A stretch of 64,000 bases of DNA from Murimonas intestini (GCF_024622195.1 NZ_JANKBI010000004.1:62001-126000); one strand, 5' to 3'. Positions 1 to 7,986 are shown, numbered from the stretch's first letter. Notes: generated by a model from the sequence alone, not told the origin. Numbers and translations are program-made.

Positions 1-15
1 TTATACGGAGTTATA

Positions 16-48
16 AAACTATCCGGCAGTTTGACAGCCGGATAGTTT
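16..48. terminator. Inverted repeat, probable terminator 1
   Basis: Arms AAACTATCCGGC (16-27) and GCCGGATAGTTT (37-48) pair perfectly around a 9-base loop. It lies downstream of the minus-strand solute-binding protein gene, or ends a gene beyond the left edge. The role is inferred from the stem and the flanking A/T bases. Confidence 0.6.
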
Positions 49-49
49 C

Positions 50-84
50 AAGAAAAGAGCGCTCCCTTGGAACGCTCTTTTCTT
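50..84 (-). terminator. Rho-independent terminator of the first solute-binding protein gene
   Basis: Arms AAGAAAAGAGCG (50-61) and CGCTCTTTTCTT (73-84) form a 12-bp stem whose A/T-rich foot supplies a U-tract in either direction. It follows the stop at 108 on the minus strand. Together with the hairpin at 16-48 it makes a tandem terminator, perhaps one for each converging transcript. Confidence 0.7.
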
Positions 85-107
85 ATCGTTTATAATCTTA
101 TATATTC

Positions 108-1469
108 CTATTGTTTATATTCTTGCATTCTATCCATTATATTCTGTGCACACTGCTCCGGTGTATCACCCATAGCCAGGCTTTGGAGAGAACTTCTCAC
201 TGTATCCATCATATGAGATTCCGGGTCATAATTCTGTACATCTGTGCGCATATCTGTAATTTCACTTTGGATAGCAATCGCCTCATCCAGAAGAGGATTT
301 TCTGTCTTAGAAGTTCTTTCAAACTTCACCGGCTGGATGGTCTGGGCCACCTGATCCAGTTCCTGATAATATGATGGATCCGTCAGCCATTTCAAAAATT
401 CAATTGACGCCTGGATCTCTTCATCTGATTTATTCAGCTTACTTACATAGAACATGTCTGAGGAACCGCCCTGTGCATAGTTTTTGCATGATTCATCACC
501 ATAGGGAAAAGGCACCACACCTACTTTATCATAAAACTCTGTTCCAAACAGGTTATTGGCTATATACCATGTTCCATCATAATGCATGGCTGCTTTCCCT
601 TGCTCAAATACAGCGTTCTCAGTGGTCGAATCTGTAGCGAGCAGATCTTTTCCCAGATAGCCTTTCGCTACCATGTCTGCAATGACCTGATATGTACTTT
701 TCATCTCATCACTGTCATAAGACAGCTCCCGGCTGGCCAGTTTTTCTACCGCTTCAATGCCATATGTTTTGATAATAAGATTATTATTAAAGTGTCCGAA
801 ACGATACGCATCCTTTTCTCCCACCTGGAAGGGCTGGATACCCTTTTCCAGAAGCTTCTCACAAACATCCATCATCTCTTCAACACTTTTGGGCGGCTCA
901 AGCCCGGCTTCATTAAATATTTCTTTATTATAGTAAAGCGCTACAAAGTAACACTTAAAAGGTACAGCATAGATTCCATCGTATCCTTCGTACTGCGTTT
1001 CTCTCCACATTGATTCGTAAAATTGATTGTACCACTCCTTATTATTCTCCTCCAGATATGGCCGCAGATCCACCAGTGCATCGGCTTCCATATAGTCCAG
1101 ACATCTGCTTCCTCCATACTCCAGAAATACATTAGGAACGTCACCATTGGCAAAACTTGTTCTAATCTTGTCAAAATAGTCCGCCTCCGTAGAAATATTA
1201 TCCATCTCGATTTTGATCCCATTATCCAAATCGCTGAATTCCTGCACCTTTTTCCTGTAAAAATTCTCATCTGGATTATCATTAGAATACCGTGATGCAA
1301 CCTTTAATACAATTTCCTTTTTTGCACTTGCTTCCTTTTTTTCAGTGACGTTTTCAGATACATTCTTCTCCTGAGGTGTTTCCGGTTCACTTCCTGACCC
1401 ACCGCAGCCCGCCAGGCTGACCGCTGCCACCATTGCCGCACATCCTGCAGCTAAGACTCTCCGTTTCAT
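108..1469 (-). CDS. Sugar ABC transporter substrate-binding lipoprotein
   Basis: Family 1 extracellular solute-binding protein that would capture a carbohydrate and deliver it to a MalFG-type permease. The start at 1469 is preferred over the upstream in-frame codons at 1511 and 1478: it leaves AAGGAGG 11 bases upstream and gives a typical lipoprotein signal ending in the lipobox LAGC. The mature part has the usual two-lobe sequence, including a central aromatic-rich segment and a C-terminal helix. No permease genes are adjacent, so it is an orphan here or its operon continues beyond the left edge. A divergent AraC gene begins at 1673 and probably controls it. The substrate cannot be told. Confidence 0.88.
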   Translation of the reverse strand: MKRRVLAAGCAAMVAAVSLAGCGGSGSEPETPQEKNVSENVTEKKEASAKKEIVLKVASRYSNDNPDENFYRKKVQEFSDLDNGIKIEMDNISTEADYFDKIRTSFANGDVPNVFLEYGGSRCLDYMEADALVDLRPYLEENNKEWYNQFYESMWRETQYEGYDGIYAVPFKCYFVALYYNKEIFNEAGLEPPKSVEEMMDVCEKLLEKGIQPFQVGEKDAYRFGHFNNNLIIKTYGIEAVEKLASRELSYDSDEMKSTYQVIADMVAKGYLGKDLLATDSTTENAVFEQGKAAMHYDGTWYIANNLFGTEFYDKVGVVPFPYGDESCKNYAQGGSSDMFYVSKLNKSDEEIQASIEFLKWLTDPSYYQELDQVAQTIQPVKFERTSKTENPLLDEAIAIQSEITDMRTDVQNYDPESHMMDTVRSSLQSLAMGDTPEQCAQNIMDRMQEYKQ

Positions 1470-1672
1470 ATGTTTCATTTCCTCCTTCTTTACAGGTCTA
1501 TAAATGCCCATAACCTCCGCTGTGAAATCATTATAGCATATGGATTTTGCTGATAATATTTACATATCTACATTATTTTTTGTATATTTCGACACACGAT
1601 GATTGATTTCTCCTTTTATATATGCTACATTATTTCAAAAAGAAAACTTTTTATTTCCGGAGGTGTACACGG

Positions 1673-2530
1673 ATGTCTGATAAATATAAATTTCAGGATC
1701 TCCTGGGCTATCCTTACTCGCAGCATCTTCCTGCCCATTCAAAGATCAATCCTTTCCTGATCTGCTCTTCACGTATGGGCTGCGATCTCTGCTCAGGAGA
1801 TTTTGAAATTGTCCGTGAAAAAGACTACCCCTATTTCACTCTTCATATTCTTTTTGAGGGCTGCAGTTTTTTCCATATTGACGGTCACGATTACCTCCTG
1901 AAAAAAGGAGACGCATTTTTAATTGCAGCAGGTGAGGAACACTGCTACCGTAATGTACAAAATTCCAGTCTGGGACTTATGTGGATCGAACTGTCCGGCA
2001 ATGGATGCCGGGAACTGCTAAACAGCCTCCGTCTGAATAATATAAGGACAATAGATGGACTTTATACTCAGAAAATCACAGCACAGCTCCTGAAAATACT
2101 CAGCTATGTAAAATATAACTCCAATCCTGATCCCTATGAACTCTCATCCATGCAGTATGCCCTCATCATGTATCTCCTGAAGACGGCCTCGGAGCTCCCA
2201 AGCAAAGATATCTCTCCCGTCATTACAGCTGCCATGGATTTTATCCAGCAGAATTTCACCCAAAATATCCAGGTCAGCGGCCTTGCCAAAGCCCTTCACG
2301 TAAGCAATACATATCTGACGGCCTCATTCCGCAGATATCTGGGCACTTCCCCTTACCAGTATATCTCTATGAAGCGTCTTGAATATGCCTGCTTTCTTCT
2401 GGAAACCACAGAACTTTCCTGCCAGATCATTGCGGAGAAAGCCGGGTTTTATGATTCTGCCCACTTTCACCGCTGTTTTACAAAGGCCTTCCGCATATCT
2501 CCCTCCAGATATCAAAAAGGAGACAGATGA
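1673..2530 (+). CDS. AraC family transcriptional regulator
   Basis: About 285 residues. The N-terminal half is a cupin-like effector domain (segment with HIDGHDYLLKKGDAF and a later EEH). The C-terminal ~95 residues form the double helix-turn-helix of the AraC/XylS family, with the conserved ending SPSRYQ. The start at 1673 is chosen because GGAGG sits 9 bases upstream; an in-frame ATG at 1622 lacks one. The gene is divergent from the solute-binding lipoprotein (1469) and converges on the URO-D-family gene (2582), so it likely responds to the imported sugar. The ligand is unknown. Confidence 0.9.
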   Translation: MSDKYKFQDLLGYPYSQHLPAHSKINPFLICSSRMGCDLCSGDFEIVREKDYPYFTLHILFEGCSFFHIDGHDYLLKKGDAFLIAAGEEHCYRNVQNSSLGLMWIELSGNGCRELLNSLRLNNIRTIDGLYTQKITAQLLKILSYVKYNSNPDPYELSSMQYALIMYLLKTASELPSKDISPVITAAMDFIQQNFTQNIQVSGLAKALHVSNTYLTASFRRYLGTSPYQYISMKRLEYACFLLETTELSCQIIAEKAGFYDSAHFHRCFTKAFRISPSRYQKGDR

Positions 2531-2554
2531 ATTTTTCTGCCCCCTTTTTGATAT
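2509..2554. terminator. Bidirectional terminator between converging genes
   Basis: Arms ATATCAAAAAGG (2509-2520) and CCTTTTTGATAT (2543-2554) pair perfectly. The left arm lies within the last codons of the AraC gene. The A/T foot gives a U-tract both ways, serving the AraC gene and the minus-strand gene that ends at 2582. Confidence 0.65.
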
Positions 2555-2581
2555 CATGCTGTTTCAAGTCCCGTATCCGGT

Positions 2582-3634
2582 TTATTTCCTTCTGTCAACA
2601 TCATATAATGCTTCTATATTTTCTATAGGCACGTCTCCCTCAAATGCCTGGCTGGACATCAGAATATAGCCGCCGTCGCGGTGAAGTGTCCTTATAAAGC
2701 GTTCTGTCTCTGCCCGTACCTCGTCAGCTGTTCCGTGAGGCAGAAGATCCTGAGTGTCAATACCGCCATGAAAAGTAATCCGGCCTCCGAATTCTTTCTG
2801 CAGGCTCTCTGGTTCCAGGCCGCGTACCTTCTGTACCGGCTCCAGAACATCCACTCCGCACTGAATGAAATAAGGGATCAGCGGGCGGACGGCTCCGCAG
2901 GAATGCTGCTGGTAAAAGGCTCCATACTGATGAACCAGGTCTGTCAGCTTTTTCGTGCTCTCCATAAAAAACTGCTTCCACATATCCACACCAAACAGCA
3001 GGGAAATTTGAGTTCCATAGTCATCATGAGGCCGGATAATATCAATTCTTCCCTGCCCCGCTTCAAGTATCCGGCGGTAGTATTCCAGTTCAAACTCCAC
3101 CATCCGCTCAAGCAGCCTCCCTGCTGTTTCAGGTTCCTCTATCATCAGCATAAAGAACTCATCCATCTGAATAAGATATGTAACAATCTGAAACGGACCT
3201 TCATGTCCTGTAATAATGGCTTTATCCGGGTATTGTTCACACTGCTCTCTGACAGAATCATAATCAAACCAGTCGGGATCAGGATAGCGAAGGGCCTCCA
3301 CGTCTTCAACTTTTTCCACTCCATGAAAAGGAAAATACGAGGTTGTTGCATAAGTGTCCACATTCGTTGTATGATATGTTTCTTCAAAGCCCCAGTAACT
3401 CTCTTTCACCAGCTCGCCCTTTTCGTTTGTATATTCCTTTAATTTAGGACCAATATATCTGGGTGTCACCGGAGCCACATCCACCCCGTATCTGTCCAGA
3501 AGCTGGCTGTACCTGGTAAAACCATAATGCTTCATTAATTTTTCCGTTACGCTCCCCACTGCTTCAAAAGCAGCCGGAACCTGGTCCGGCCTGCTGTGGG
3601 TGATTGCTGCCCGGACACGTTCTCTAGATGTCAT
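2582..3634 (-). CDS. Uroporphyrinogen decarboxylase family (URO-D) protein
   Basis: A 350-residue TIM-barrel protein starting MTSRERVRAAITHSRPDQVP, typical of the URO-D superfamily that includes MtaA/CmuA-type corrinoid methyltransferases. It has the late HGGIDTQDLLPHGT segment shared by these paralogues. A heme role is unlikely because no heme or cobamide genes are nearby and the neighbours are sugar-transport genes. Many gut Clostridia carry such paralogues beside carbohydrate loci with no defined function. The ribosome-binding site GGGAGG is 6 bases before the ATG. A methyl-transfer role is inference only. Confidence 0.8.
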   Translation of the reverse strand: MTSRERVRAAITHSRPDQVPAAFEAVGSVTEKLMKHYGFTRYSQLLDRYGVDVAPVTPRYIGPKLKEYTNEKGELVKESYWGFEETYHTTNVDTYATTSYFPFHGVEKVEDVEALRYPDPDWFDYDSVREQCEQYPDKAIITGHEGPFQIVTYLIQMDEFFMLMIEEPETAGRLLERMVEFELEYYRRILEAGQGRIDIIRPHDDYGTQISLLFGVDMWKQFFMESTKKLTDLVHQYGAFYQQHSCGAVRPLIPYFIQCGVDVLEPVQKVRGLEPESLQKEFGGRITFHGGIDTQDLLPHGTADEVRAETERFIRTLHRDGGYILMSSQAFEGDVPIENIEALYDVDRRK

Positions 3635-3645
3635 AGTATACCTCC

Positions 3646-3698
3646 CTGGCCATATTATTTAGGTGAATCAACTGACCATATTATTTACCTGTATTATA
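3646..3698 (-). promoter_or_regulatory. Promoter and direct-repeat operator of the URO-D-family gene
   Basis: Read on the minus strand, a TATAAT -10 lies at 3693-3698. Downstream of it two 16-base direct repeats, CTGGCCATATTATTTA at 3646-3661 and CTGACCATATTATTTA at 3672-3687 (plus-strand reading), differ by one base and are 26 bases apart. Same-orientation repeats across the start site suit a regulator that binds direct repeats, such as an AraC protein. The -35 is weak. Confidence 0.45.
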
Positions 3699-3791
3699 CG
3701 ACCAGTGAAGGTAAATGATAATTGACAGAATAACACAAAAAATTGTATATTTGTATCAATCTACATAGCAGGGAGAGATATGCCCGTCGCA

Positions 3792-3911
3792 TTACTCTTC
3801 TCCAAGGAGCTGAATTGTCCGGCTGTCACGTTCTCCATGGAAAAATTTATCCAGCACCTTCTGAAAGACCTCCTGTTCCGGAGCCGCTTCATAAAATATT
3901 TTTAAATCCAT
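3792..3911 (-). CDS. Small acidic protein of unknown function (39 aa)
   Basis: A short frame starting MDLKIFYEAAPEQEV and ending TIQLLGEE. It is preceded by GGAGGAAGGTG with workable spacing, and starts 48 bases after the stop of the 283-residue gene upstream. It is probably the last cistron of the RNA-repair-like operon. No family is recognised; the composition suggests one amphipathic helix. It could be a small partner or regulator, the remnant of a longer gene, or a chance frame. Confidence 0.45.
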   Translation of the reverse strand: MDLKIFYEAAPEQEVFQKVLDKFFHGERDSRTIQLLGEE

Positions 3912-3959
3912 GCTTTCACCTTCCTCCATTTAACCCTATAGCAGCGCATATGTATTATG

Positions 3960-4811
3960 TCATGCTTCTGGGCATATACTTTTCTTATACTTCCTCATCT
4001 GCGCATTATTTTCCGGAACCTGCCAATAGCGCTCCCGCTCCTCTTTTATTTTTAATAGTCCCGACTGGATTTCTTCTTCATCCCTGGCCGGGATCCGTTT
4101 AAAAAATTCATCATAGTAAATATCCGTATATTCCATTTCCCGTCCAAAGCCGTCCTCATCTGCCGGGCAGTACCATGAGACATAATAAAAATTAAAGCAT
4201 CCATTCTCTTTTATGGTACACAACCGGCAGTCTGTCTCCCCCCACGGTATCTCAACCAGCCCAAACTGGAACAGTGCATCGCTAAACCAGTAATCTGTAA
4301 ATCCCCTGTTTCCGGGAGAAAATAATTTGCGGGGCATAAAGGAATACGATCTTGTATCATAATATGCGTATCTCTTTATCATTTCCCCGGCCTTCTCATT
4401 CCCATACAATGCTGAGCGCCCAATCCAAAATGTGTATGCATCTATGGATAAACTTCCATTTGAAAGATTATTTATATATTTTTTTAGTTTCTCACAATTT
4501 ATCTCATCCGGATTTTCCTCATATGCCGAAATCACAGCTTCTAAGCCAGGCTCAAATCCTGAACGAAACCACTCTGCAAGCTCCATCATAGATTCCGTGT
4601 CCCCCATGGCACATTGTCCGGCAATTCTCACAAAGTCTTCGTTCCTTTTCTTTATTTCCGCCGGGTCAAAAAGCTGCTGGTCATGTACAGGTTTAGCCTC
4701 CTCATCTGAGCTTTCGTTCCGGTCTCTTGCCTTTTTCGTCTGCCCGGACCGGCCGGTACTTCCAAACAAAATTCTCCGGATACTGTTCATAAATCCCTTG
4801 TTATTCTCCAT
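3960..4811 (-). CDS. Hypothetical protein with a Sel1-like segment
   Basis: A 283-residue protein with no signal peptide or membrane span. Residues 1-45 are basic then acidic and look disordered. Around residues 65-85 the run CAMGDTESMMELAEWFRSG resembles one Sel1/TPR-like repeat, and a second weaker helix pair (ALYGNEKAGEMIKRYAYYD) follows near 135-150. The C-terminal half is rich in Trp, Tyr and Cys and unlike any family I know. Start 4811 has AAAGGA 8 bases upstream; a second ATG eight codons in is possible. It lies 123 bases after the kinase gene on the same strand, so it may be an accessory protein of the repair cassette. Confidence 0.65.
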   Translation of the reverse strand: MENNKGFMNSIRRILFGSTGRSGQTKKARDRNESSDEEAKPVHDQQLFDPAEIKKRNEDFVRIAGQCAMGDTESMMELAEWFRSGFEPGLEAVISAYEENPDEINCEKLKKYINNLSNGSLSIDAYTFWIGRSALYGNEKAGEMIKRYAYYDTRSYSFMPRKLFSPGNRGFTDYWFSDALFQFGLVEIPWGETDCRLCTIKENGCFNFYYVSWYCPADEDGFGREMEYTDIYYDEFFKRIPARDEEEIQSGLLKIKEERERYWQVPENNAQMRKYKKSICPEA

Positions 4812-4934
4812 CTGCCAAGTCCTTTCCTACTTCCTTCAGTGAAATGTTCACATTGAACCGCTTCCAATTGTTCTTTTAGATATGGATACATTGCAAAATC
4901 AACCGGCAGTTTTCTGTAGTCCCCGTGAATATTC

Positions 4935-6104
4935 TCAGATGCAGTACCACTCCACCCGCTGCGCTTCAAATCGCTCTGGCAGTACCATATTCCCCATCAT
5001 GCCGTCAATTATCTGCTCCGGAACTTCTTCTTTTCTTCCCTGGTTCCGTCTCATCTGTTCTTCCCAATCTGTTTCCAGAAACACAATTTTCACAGATGCA
5101 TTGTAGTCTTTAAATAAACAAAGCTGTTTTCTACGTAGTATCGGTGTCAGGCATGTAGCATTCCAGACAAACGGCATTTTCTCTCGCATATAGCTTTTTG
5201 CAAGCTCCCTTGCGGCATTTAATACCGCTCCCTGTGTCTCCGCGGGTTTAATTTTCATCTGCTTTCTAATCTCATCCAACGAAATAGAGTAATAATTTCC
5301 ATAGTGTTCCCTTATCCAGGTATCCTTCCCTGTTCCTGGCAGCCCTGCCATCATAATCACTTCACACCAGGTGTCATCATACAGTTTCTGGCCCGGCATA
5401 ATATTTCTCCCTTCCAGATATGCATATTCTGAAAATGCTGTTGGAAATTTTAATGGAGCCTTCAGGCATCCCGACTCTTCTGCCTGGGCAATACATAACT
5501 CAATCATTTCCAATGATGCTTCCTCCGTATCCGATATGCGCCCGCACATATCCGCCTTTTCCAAAAGACAGAGCAATTCCACAGAAAAGTCAGGCATCAG
5601 CTCCCCATTGGATGCAATTTGAATAATCCGGTGTTCCGGGTTCTTCTGTTCCAGAATATGCGGTGGTACTGAATGATATCGTATAAGGGTACACACGGTC
5701 TCACGAAATTCCTGCAGTTCTCTCTTCCCGCAGAACCCATACTCTCTCCAAAGAATTTTTCTCGCCATCCGGGCACCCACAGCAGTATGGTTGGGGGATT
5801 TCCATGTGCCATCCTCTATTCGGGTACATGGAATCTTTCCTATATCATGCAAAAGTGCCGCAAGGAATACTTCTTCCTGTTTTCTTCTTCCCAATTTCCT
5901 GTATTCTTCAAAGGAGAGCAGACATTCGCATACCATGCGCGTATGTGTCCATACATCGCCTTCTCTGTGCCATAACGGATTCTGCATGGTCATTTTCATC
6001 TTTTGTACTATAAGCGGCAATGCAGAATCTTCAATCTGCTTCCAGTCAATCTGCCATTCCGGCGCCGAAGGAACCAGGCAGAGCAGTTCTTTCCATTTTT
6101 CCAT
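4935..6104 (-). CDS. HD-domain phosphoesterase / 5'-OH polynucleotide kinase (HD-Pnk-like)
   Basis: A 389-residue two-domain enzyme. The N-terminal HD domain has H54, H86-D87 (LLHDIGK), H106 and D185 in the order expected for metal binding. The C-terminal P-loop kinase has GLPGTGKD at 254-261, SLDEIR with the likely general base D277, and an Arg-rich lid ending in VPEQII. This order matches HD-Pnk of Runella slithyformis, a characterised enzyme that removes 2',3'-phosphates and phosphorylates 5'-OH ends. The ATG at 6104 lies 5 bases after the ligase stop with GAGGA in the ligase end, so I prefer it to a TTG at 6119. Its product would be the ligase's substrate. No activity is shown here. Confidence 0.85.
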   Translation of the reverse strand: MEKWKELLCLVPSAPEWQIDWKQIEDSALPLIVQKMKMTMQNPLWHREGDVWTHTRMVCECLLSFEEYRKLGRRKQEEVFLAALLHDIGKIPCTRIEDGTWKSPNHTAVGARMARKILWREYGFCGKRELQEFRETVCTLIRYHSVPPHILEQKNPEHRIIQIASNGELMPDFSVELLCLLEKADMCGRISDTEEASLEMIELCIAQAEESGCLKAPLKFPTAFSEYAYLEGRNIMPGQKLYDDTWCEVIMMAGLPGTGKDTWIREHYGNYYSISLDEIRKQMKIKPAETQGAVLNAARELAKSYMREKMPFVWNATCLTPILRRKQLCLFKDYNASVKIVFLETDWEEQMRRNQGRKEEVPEQIIDGMMGNMVLPERFEAQRVEWYCI

Positions 6105-6108
6105 AGCT

Positions 6109-6909
6109 TCATTCCTCAAATAGTTTTTCCACAGGCACTGCCAGCTGATTAGGCACTATTGGCCTGTCGAGCCAGTGGGTCTCCGATACGTCCACACACT
6201 GTAAAAACGATGCTCTTACATATTTCATCCTTGACACCACCTGTCCGCCTTCTTCTTCCTTAATATACAATCCTTCCATGGCATCGGATGCATCCGTCTC
6301 CCTGCACTGCCGCTGCACATCCAGCCCCATTTCTGCGGATACCTTCTGCAGACACTGAATATGTTTCTCGCTAATATAGGAAGACCGGCCTAATAAAGCC
6401 AATAGTTTCTCCTGTTCTGTAAATATGCCTTCTGCCAAAACCGGCACAGATACCACCGACATCTGTTCTGTCATCTTTTTTCTGGACGGCGTATCCAGAA
6501 AAATTCCATAGACACGGTCAAAAATATCAAACTCCAGAAAATAATGGGGCAGGGCATCATAAAACACTGTATGCTTTGCGTACATCCACTCCCCATACAT
6601 AATATATCTGCTCCCCAGCACCTGGTAAAAAGCATCCCTGTGTGTATTGGCCCACTGTTTCATTAGATTATAATGCCGTTCCCGGTATCCTCCTGTAAGA
6701 TAATGTCCCCTGCTCTGCAAAAGCAGTTCCCCGTTTTTCGAAAAGGATATGGCAGAATTAGCCCCGTCACACTTTTCTTCCACCACAAGATAACGTCCTG
6801 CAATCTCTGAAAACCGGATCTGGGATAAATCTTCATCGCCCGGCTGAAGCCGAGAGCCTTCCAAATGCGGTGTCCGCGGATATTTTCTGATACTGAATTC
6901 CCCGCTCAT
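6109..6909 (-). CDS. RNA ligase (Rnl-type nucleotidyltransferase)
   Basis: A 266-residue ATP-dependent RNA ligase domain protein. Visible motifs in order are motif I EEKCDGAN with nucleophile K46, an Ia-like QSRGHYL near R67, motif III YGEWMYAKHTVFYD (105-118), IIIa FLEFDIFDR (124-132), motif IV EGLYIK (212-217) and motif V RMKYVR (227-232, K229). The size and the start SIRKYPRTPHLEGSRLQ fit small bacterial RNA ligases with little beyond the catalytic domain. The start has AGGAG 6 bases upstream. It sits between a methyltransferase and the HD-Pnk-like gene in one operon, the layout expected for an end-healing and sealing pathway acting on cleaved RNA such as tRNA. Confidence 0.88.
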   Translation of the reverse strand: MSGEFSIRKYPRTPHLEGSRLQPGDEDLSQIRFSEIAGRYLVVEEKCDGANSAISFSKNGELLLQSRGHYLTGGYRERHYNLMKQWANTHRDAFYQVLGSRYIMYGEWMYAKHTVFYDALPHYFLEFDIFDRVYGIFLDTPSRKKMTEQMSVVSVPVLAEGIFTEQEKLLALLGRSSYISEKHIQCLQKVSAEMGLDVQRQCRETDASDAMEGLYIKEEEGGQVVSRMKYVRASFLQCVDVSETHWLDRPIVPNQLAVPVEKLFEE

Positions 6910-6937
6910 TTTTTCACTCCTTTTTCTGGCTTCTGTT

Positions 6938-7633
6938 TTACATTACCGCAGCCATAAACAAATGTCCAGATACACCGTCAAAGTGAAGCCTGGTGCACCC
7001 TGCCGCCTCAAACATCTCTGTCAATATCTGCTTTGTGAGCAGATAGATATGCTCCGGGTTATTATCCGGCCTGGATGGCACTGTCACAACAACATATTTC
7101 CGCGCCATCCGTACAGCCGCTTTCACAGCCTTTTCCGCATCCGGGATATGCTCCAGCACTTCCAGCATGGTTACCACATCCACAGCTTTATCTGGAAGCG
7201 GCTGCATACAAATATTTTCTTCCAGTACACGGAGCCGTGCAATACCGCCGTCGCACAGAGCCTGGAGGAACTCTGCCCGGTAGGGAAGAATGTCCACTGA
7301 TGTAACCTGTACTTGAGGGAATTCTTCCAAAAATGGAAAGAGAAAAACTCCCCTTCCGCTCCCTACATCCAGCAGGCTTTGAAACTGTACGGATTTCAGG
7401 AAACCGAGCACCCGTTTCACCCTGGGCATATCATTGTGGATACTTTTAAAAGCATACAGCTTTTCTTCTGCTTTACGGCCGGCTTCCAGAATTTCTTCAA
7501 TTTCCTTTTCTGTAAGCTCTGACAGCGCTTTGCTTAAAAGTTCTTTTTCTATAAATACCGATGTCCCCTTCTGTTCAGCCCTGCCCCGGATATAGGCAGC
7601 GGCCAGTCTGTCATAATATCTTATATCTTCCAT
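6938..7633 (-). CDS. Class I SAM-dependent methyltransferase of the RNA-repair operon
   Basis: A 231-residue Rossmann-fold methyltransferase. Residues 1-80 are helical and charged. Motif I LLDVGSGRG is at 87-95, followed by the acidic residue D114, then E158-x-x-E161-H162 and H195. The E-x-x-E-H plus a later His is the metal-ligand pattern of Hen1 RNA 2'-O-methyltransferases, which mark repaired RNA 3' ends. The same letters also occur in UbiG-like enzymes, and the gap to the second His is shorter than in known Hen1. It is the first gene of the operon, 28 bases ahead of the ligase, with a strong AGGAGG site. An RNA substrate is inferred from context. Confidence 0.8.
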   Translation of the reverse strand: MEDIRYYDRLAAAYIRGRAEQKGTSVFIEKELLSKALSELTEKEIEEILEAGRKAEEKLYAFKSIHNDMPRVKRVLGFLKSVQFQSLLDVGSGRGVFLFPFLEEFPQVQVTSVDILPYRAEFLQALCDGGIARLRVLEENICMQPLPDKAVDVVTMLEVLEHIPDAEKAVKAAVRMARKYVVVTVPSRPDNNPEHIYLLTKQILTEMFEAAGCTRLHFDGVSGHLFMAAVM

Positions 7634-7693
7634 TTTCGCCTCCTCCTGCCTCTGTCTCCGCTATGAATATAGTCTATCACACTGCCCTGCTAT

Positions 7694-7722
7694 TTTGTAG
7701 CCTGAAAGGTTACATTTGTCAG
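7694..7722 (-). promoter_or_regulatory. Promoter of the RNA-repair cassette with embedded inverted repeat
   Basis: On the minus strand a -35 CTGACA (7717-7722) and -10 TACAAA (7694-7699) are 17 bases apart. Between and overlapping them is the 19-base inverted repeat TGTAGCCTGAAAGGTTACA (7696-7714), two 8-base arms with one mismatch around GAA. A palindrome between the promoter hexamers is the placement used by MerR-type activators or by a blocking repressor. No MerR gene is in the window. Confidence 0.45.
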
Positions 7723-7750
7723 TCCACCTGGTATAGCTGACATTATAAAA

Positions 7751-7777
7751 GAGAGAGCTTATAATTTTAGCTCTCTC
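7751..7777 (-). terminator. Rho-independent terminator of the zinc-ribbon gene
   Basis: Perfect 9-bp stem GAGAGAGCT (7751-7759) with AGCTCTCTC (7769-7777) around a 9-base A/T loop. On the minus strand it is followed by TTTTATAAT and lies 14 bases beyond the stop at 7791. It separates this gene from the RNA-repair operon. Confidence 0.75.
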
Positions 7778-7790
7778 CACAAAAGGCAGT

Positions 7791-7985
7791 TCATATTTCA
7801 CATTCAATTATTGATGCATTTTTCACAGTGGTAGAAAAACCGTTTTCAAGTTCTCTTAATCCATGAATATGAACACCACAACCAGGGCAGCAAAAGTCGA
7901 ATGGAATATCGAAAAAGCCCATTTGAAAACGCATCCGAATTTTAGTTTTGCAGTAATTGCACTGGGCAAAAACATTATCAACCAT
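7791..7985 (-). CDS. Small zinc-ribbon-like protein (64 aa)
   Basis: A 64-residue cytosolic protein with two Cys pairs, CNYC (residues 9-12) and CCPGC (32-36), the spacing of a zinc ribbon, followed by HIHGLRELENGF. It has a good AAAGGAG site 8 bases before the ATG and its own terminator, so it is probably expressed. It lies 117 bases after the AlbA_2-family gene on the same strand. No specific family is recognised; zinc binding is inferred from the cysteines. It may be the surviving N-terminus of a longer protein. Confidence 0.6.
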   Translation of the reverse strand: MVDNVFAQCNYCKTKIRMRFQMGFFDIPFDFCCPGCGVHIHGLRELENGFSTTVKNASIIECEI

Positions 7986-7986
7986 G

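Noticed and set aside
4787..4969. A 60-codon minus-strand frame after the HD-Pnk-like gene with a protein-like stretch (DYRKLPVDFAMYPYLKEQL)
   Set aside because: It overlaps the end of the kinase gene in another frame, would start at TTG with no ribosome-binding site, and runs into the next gene's start. Possibly a decayed fragment, but not supportable as a gene.
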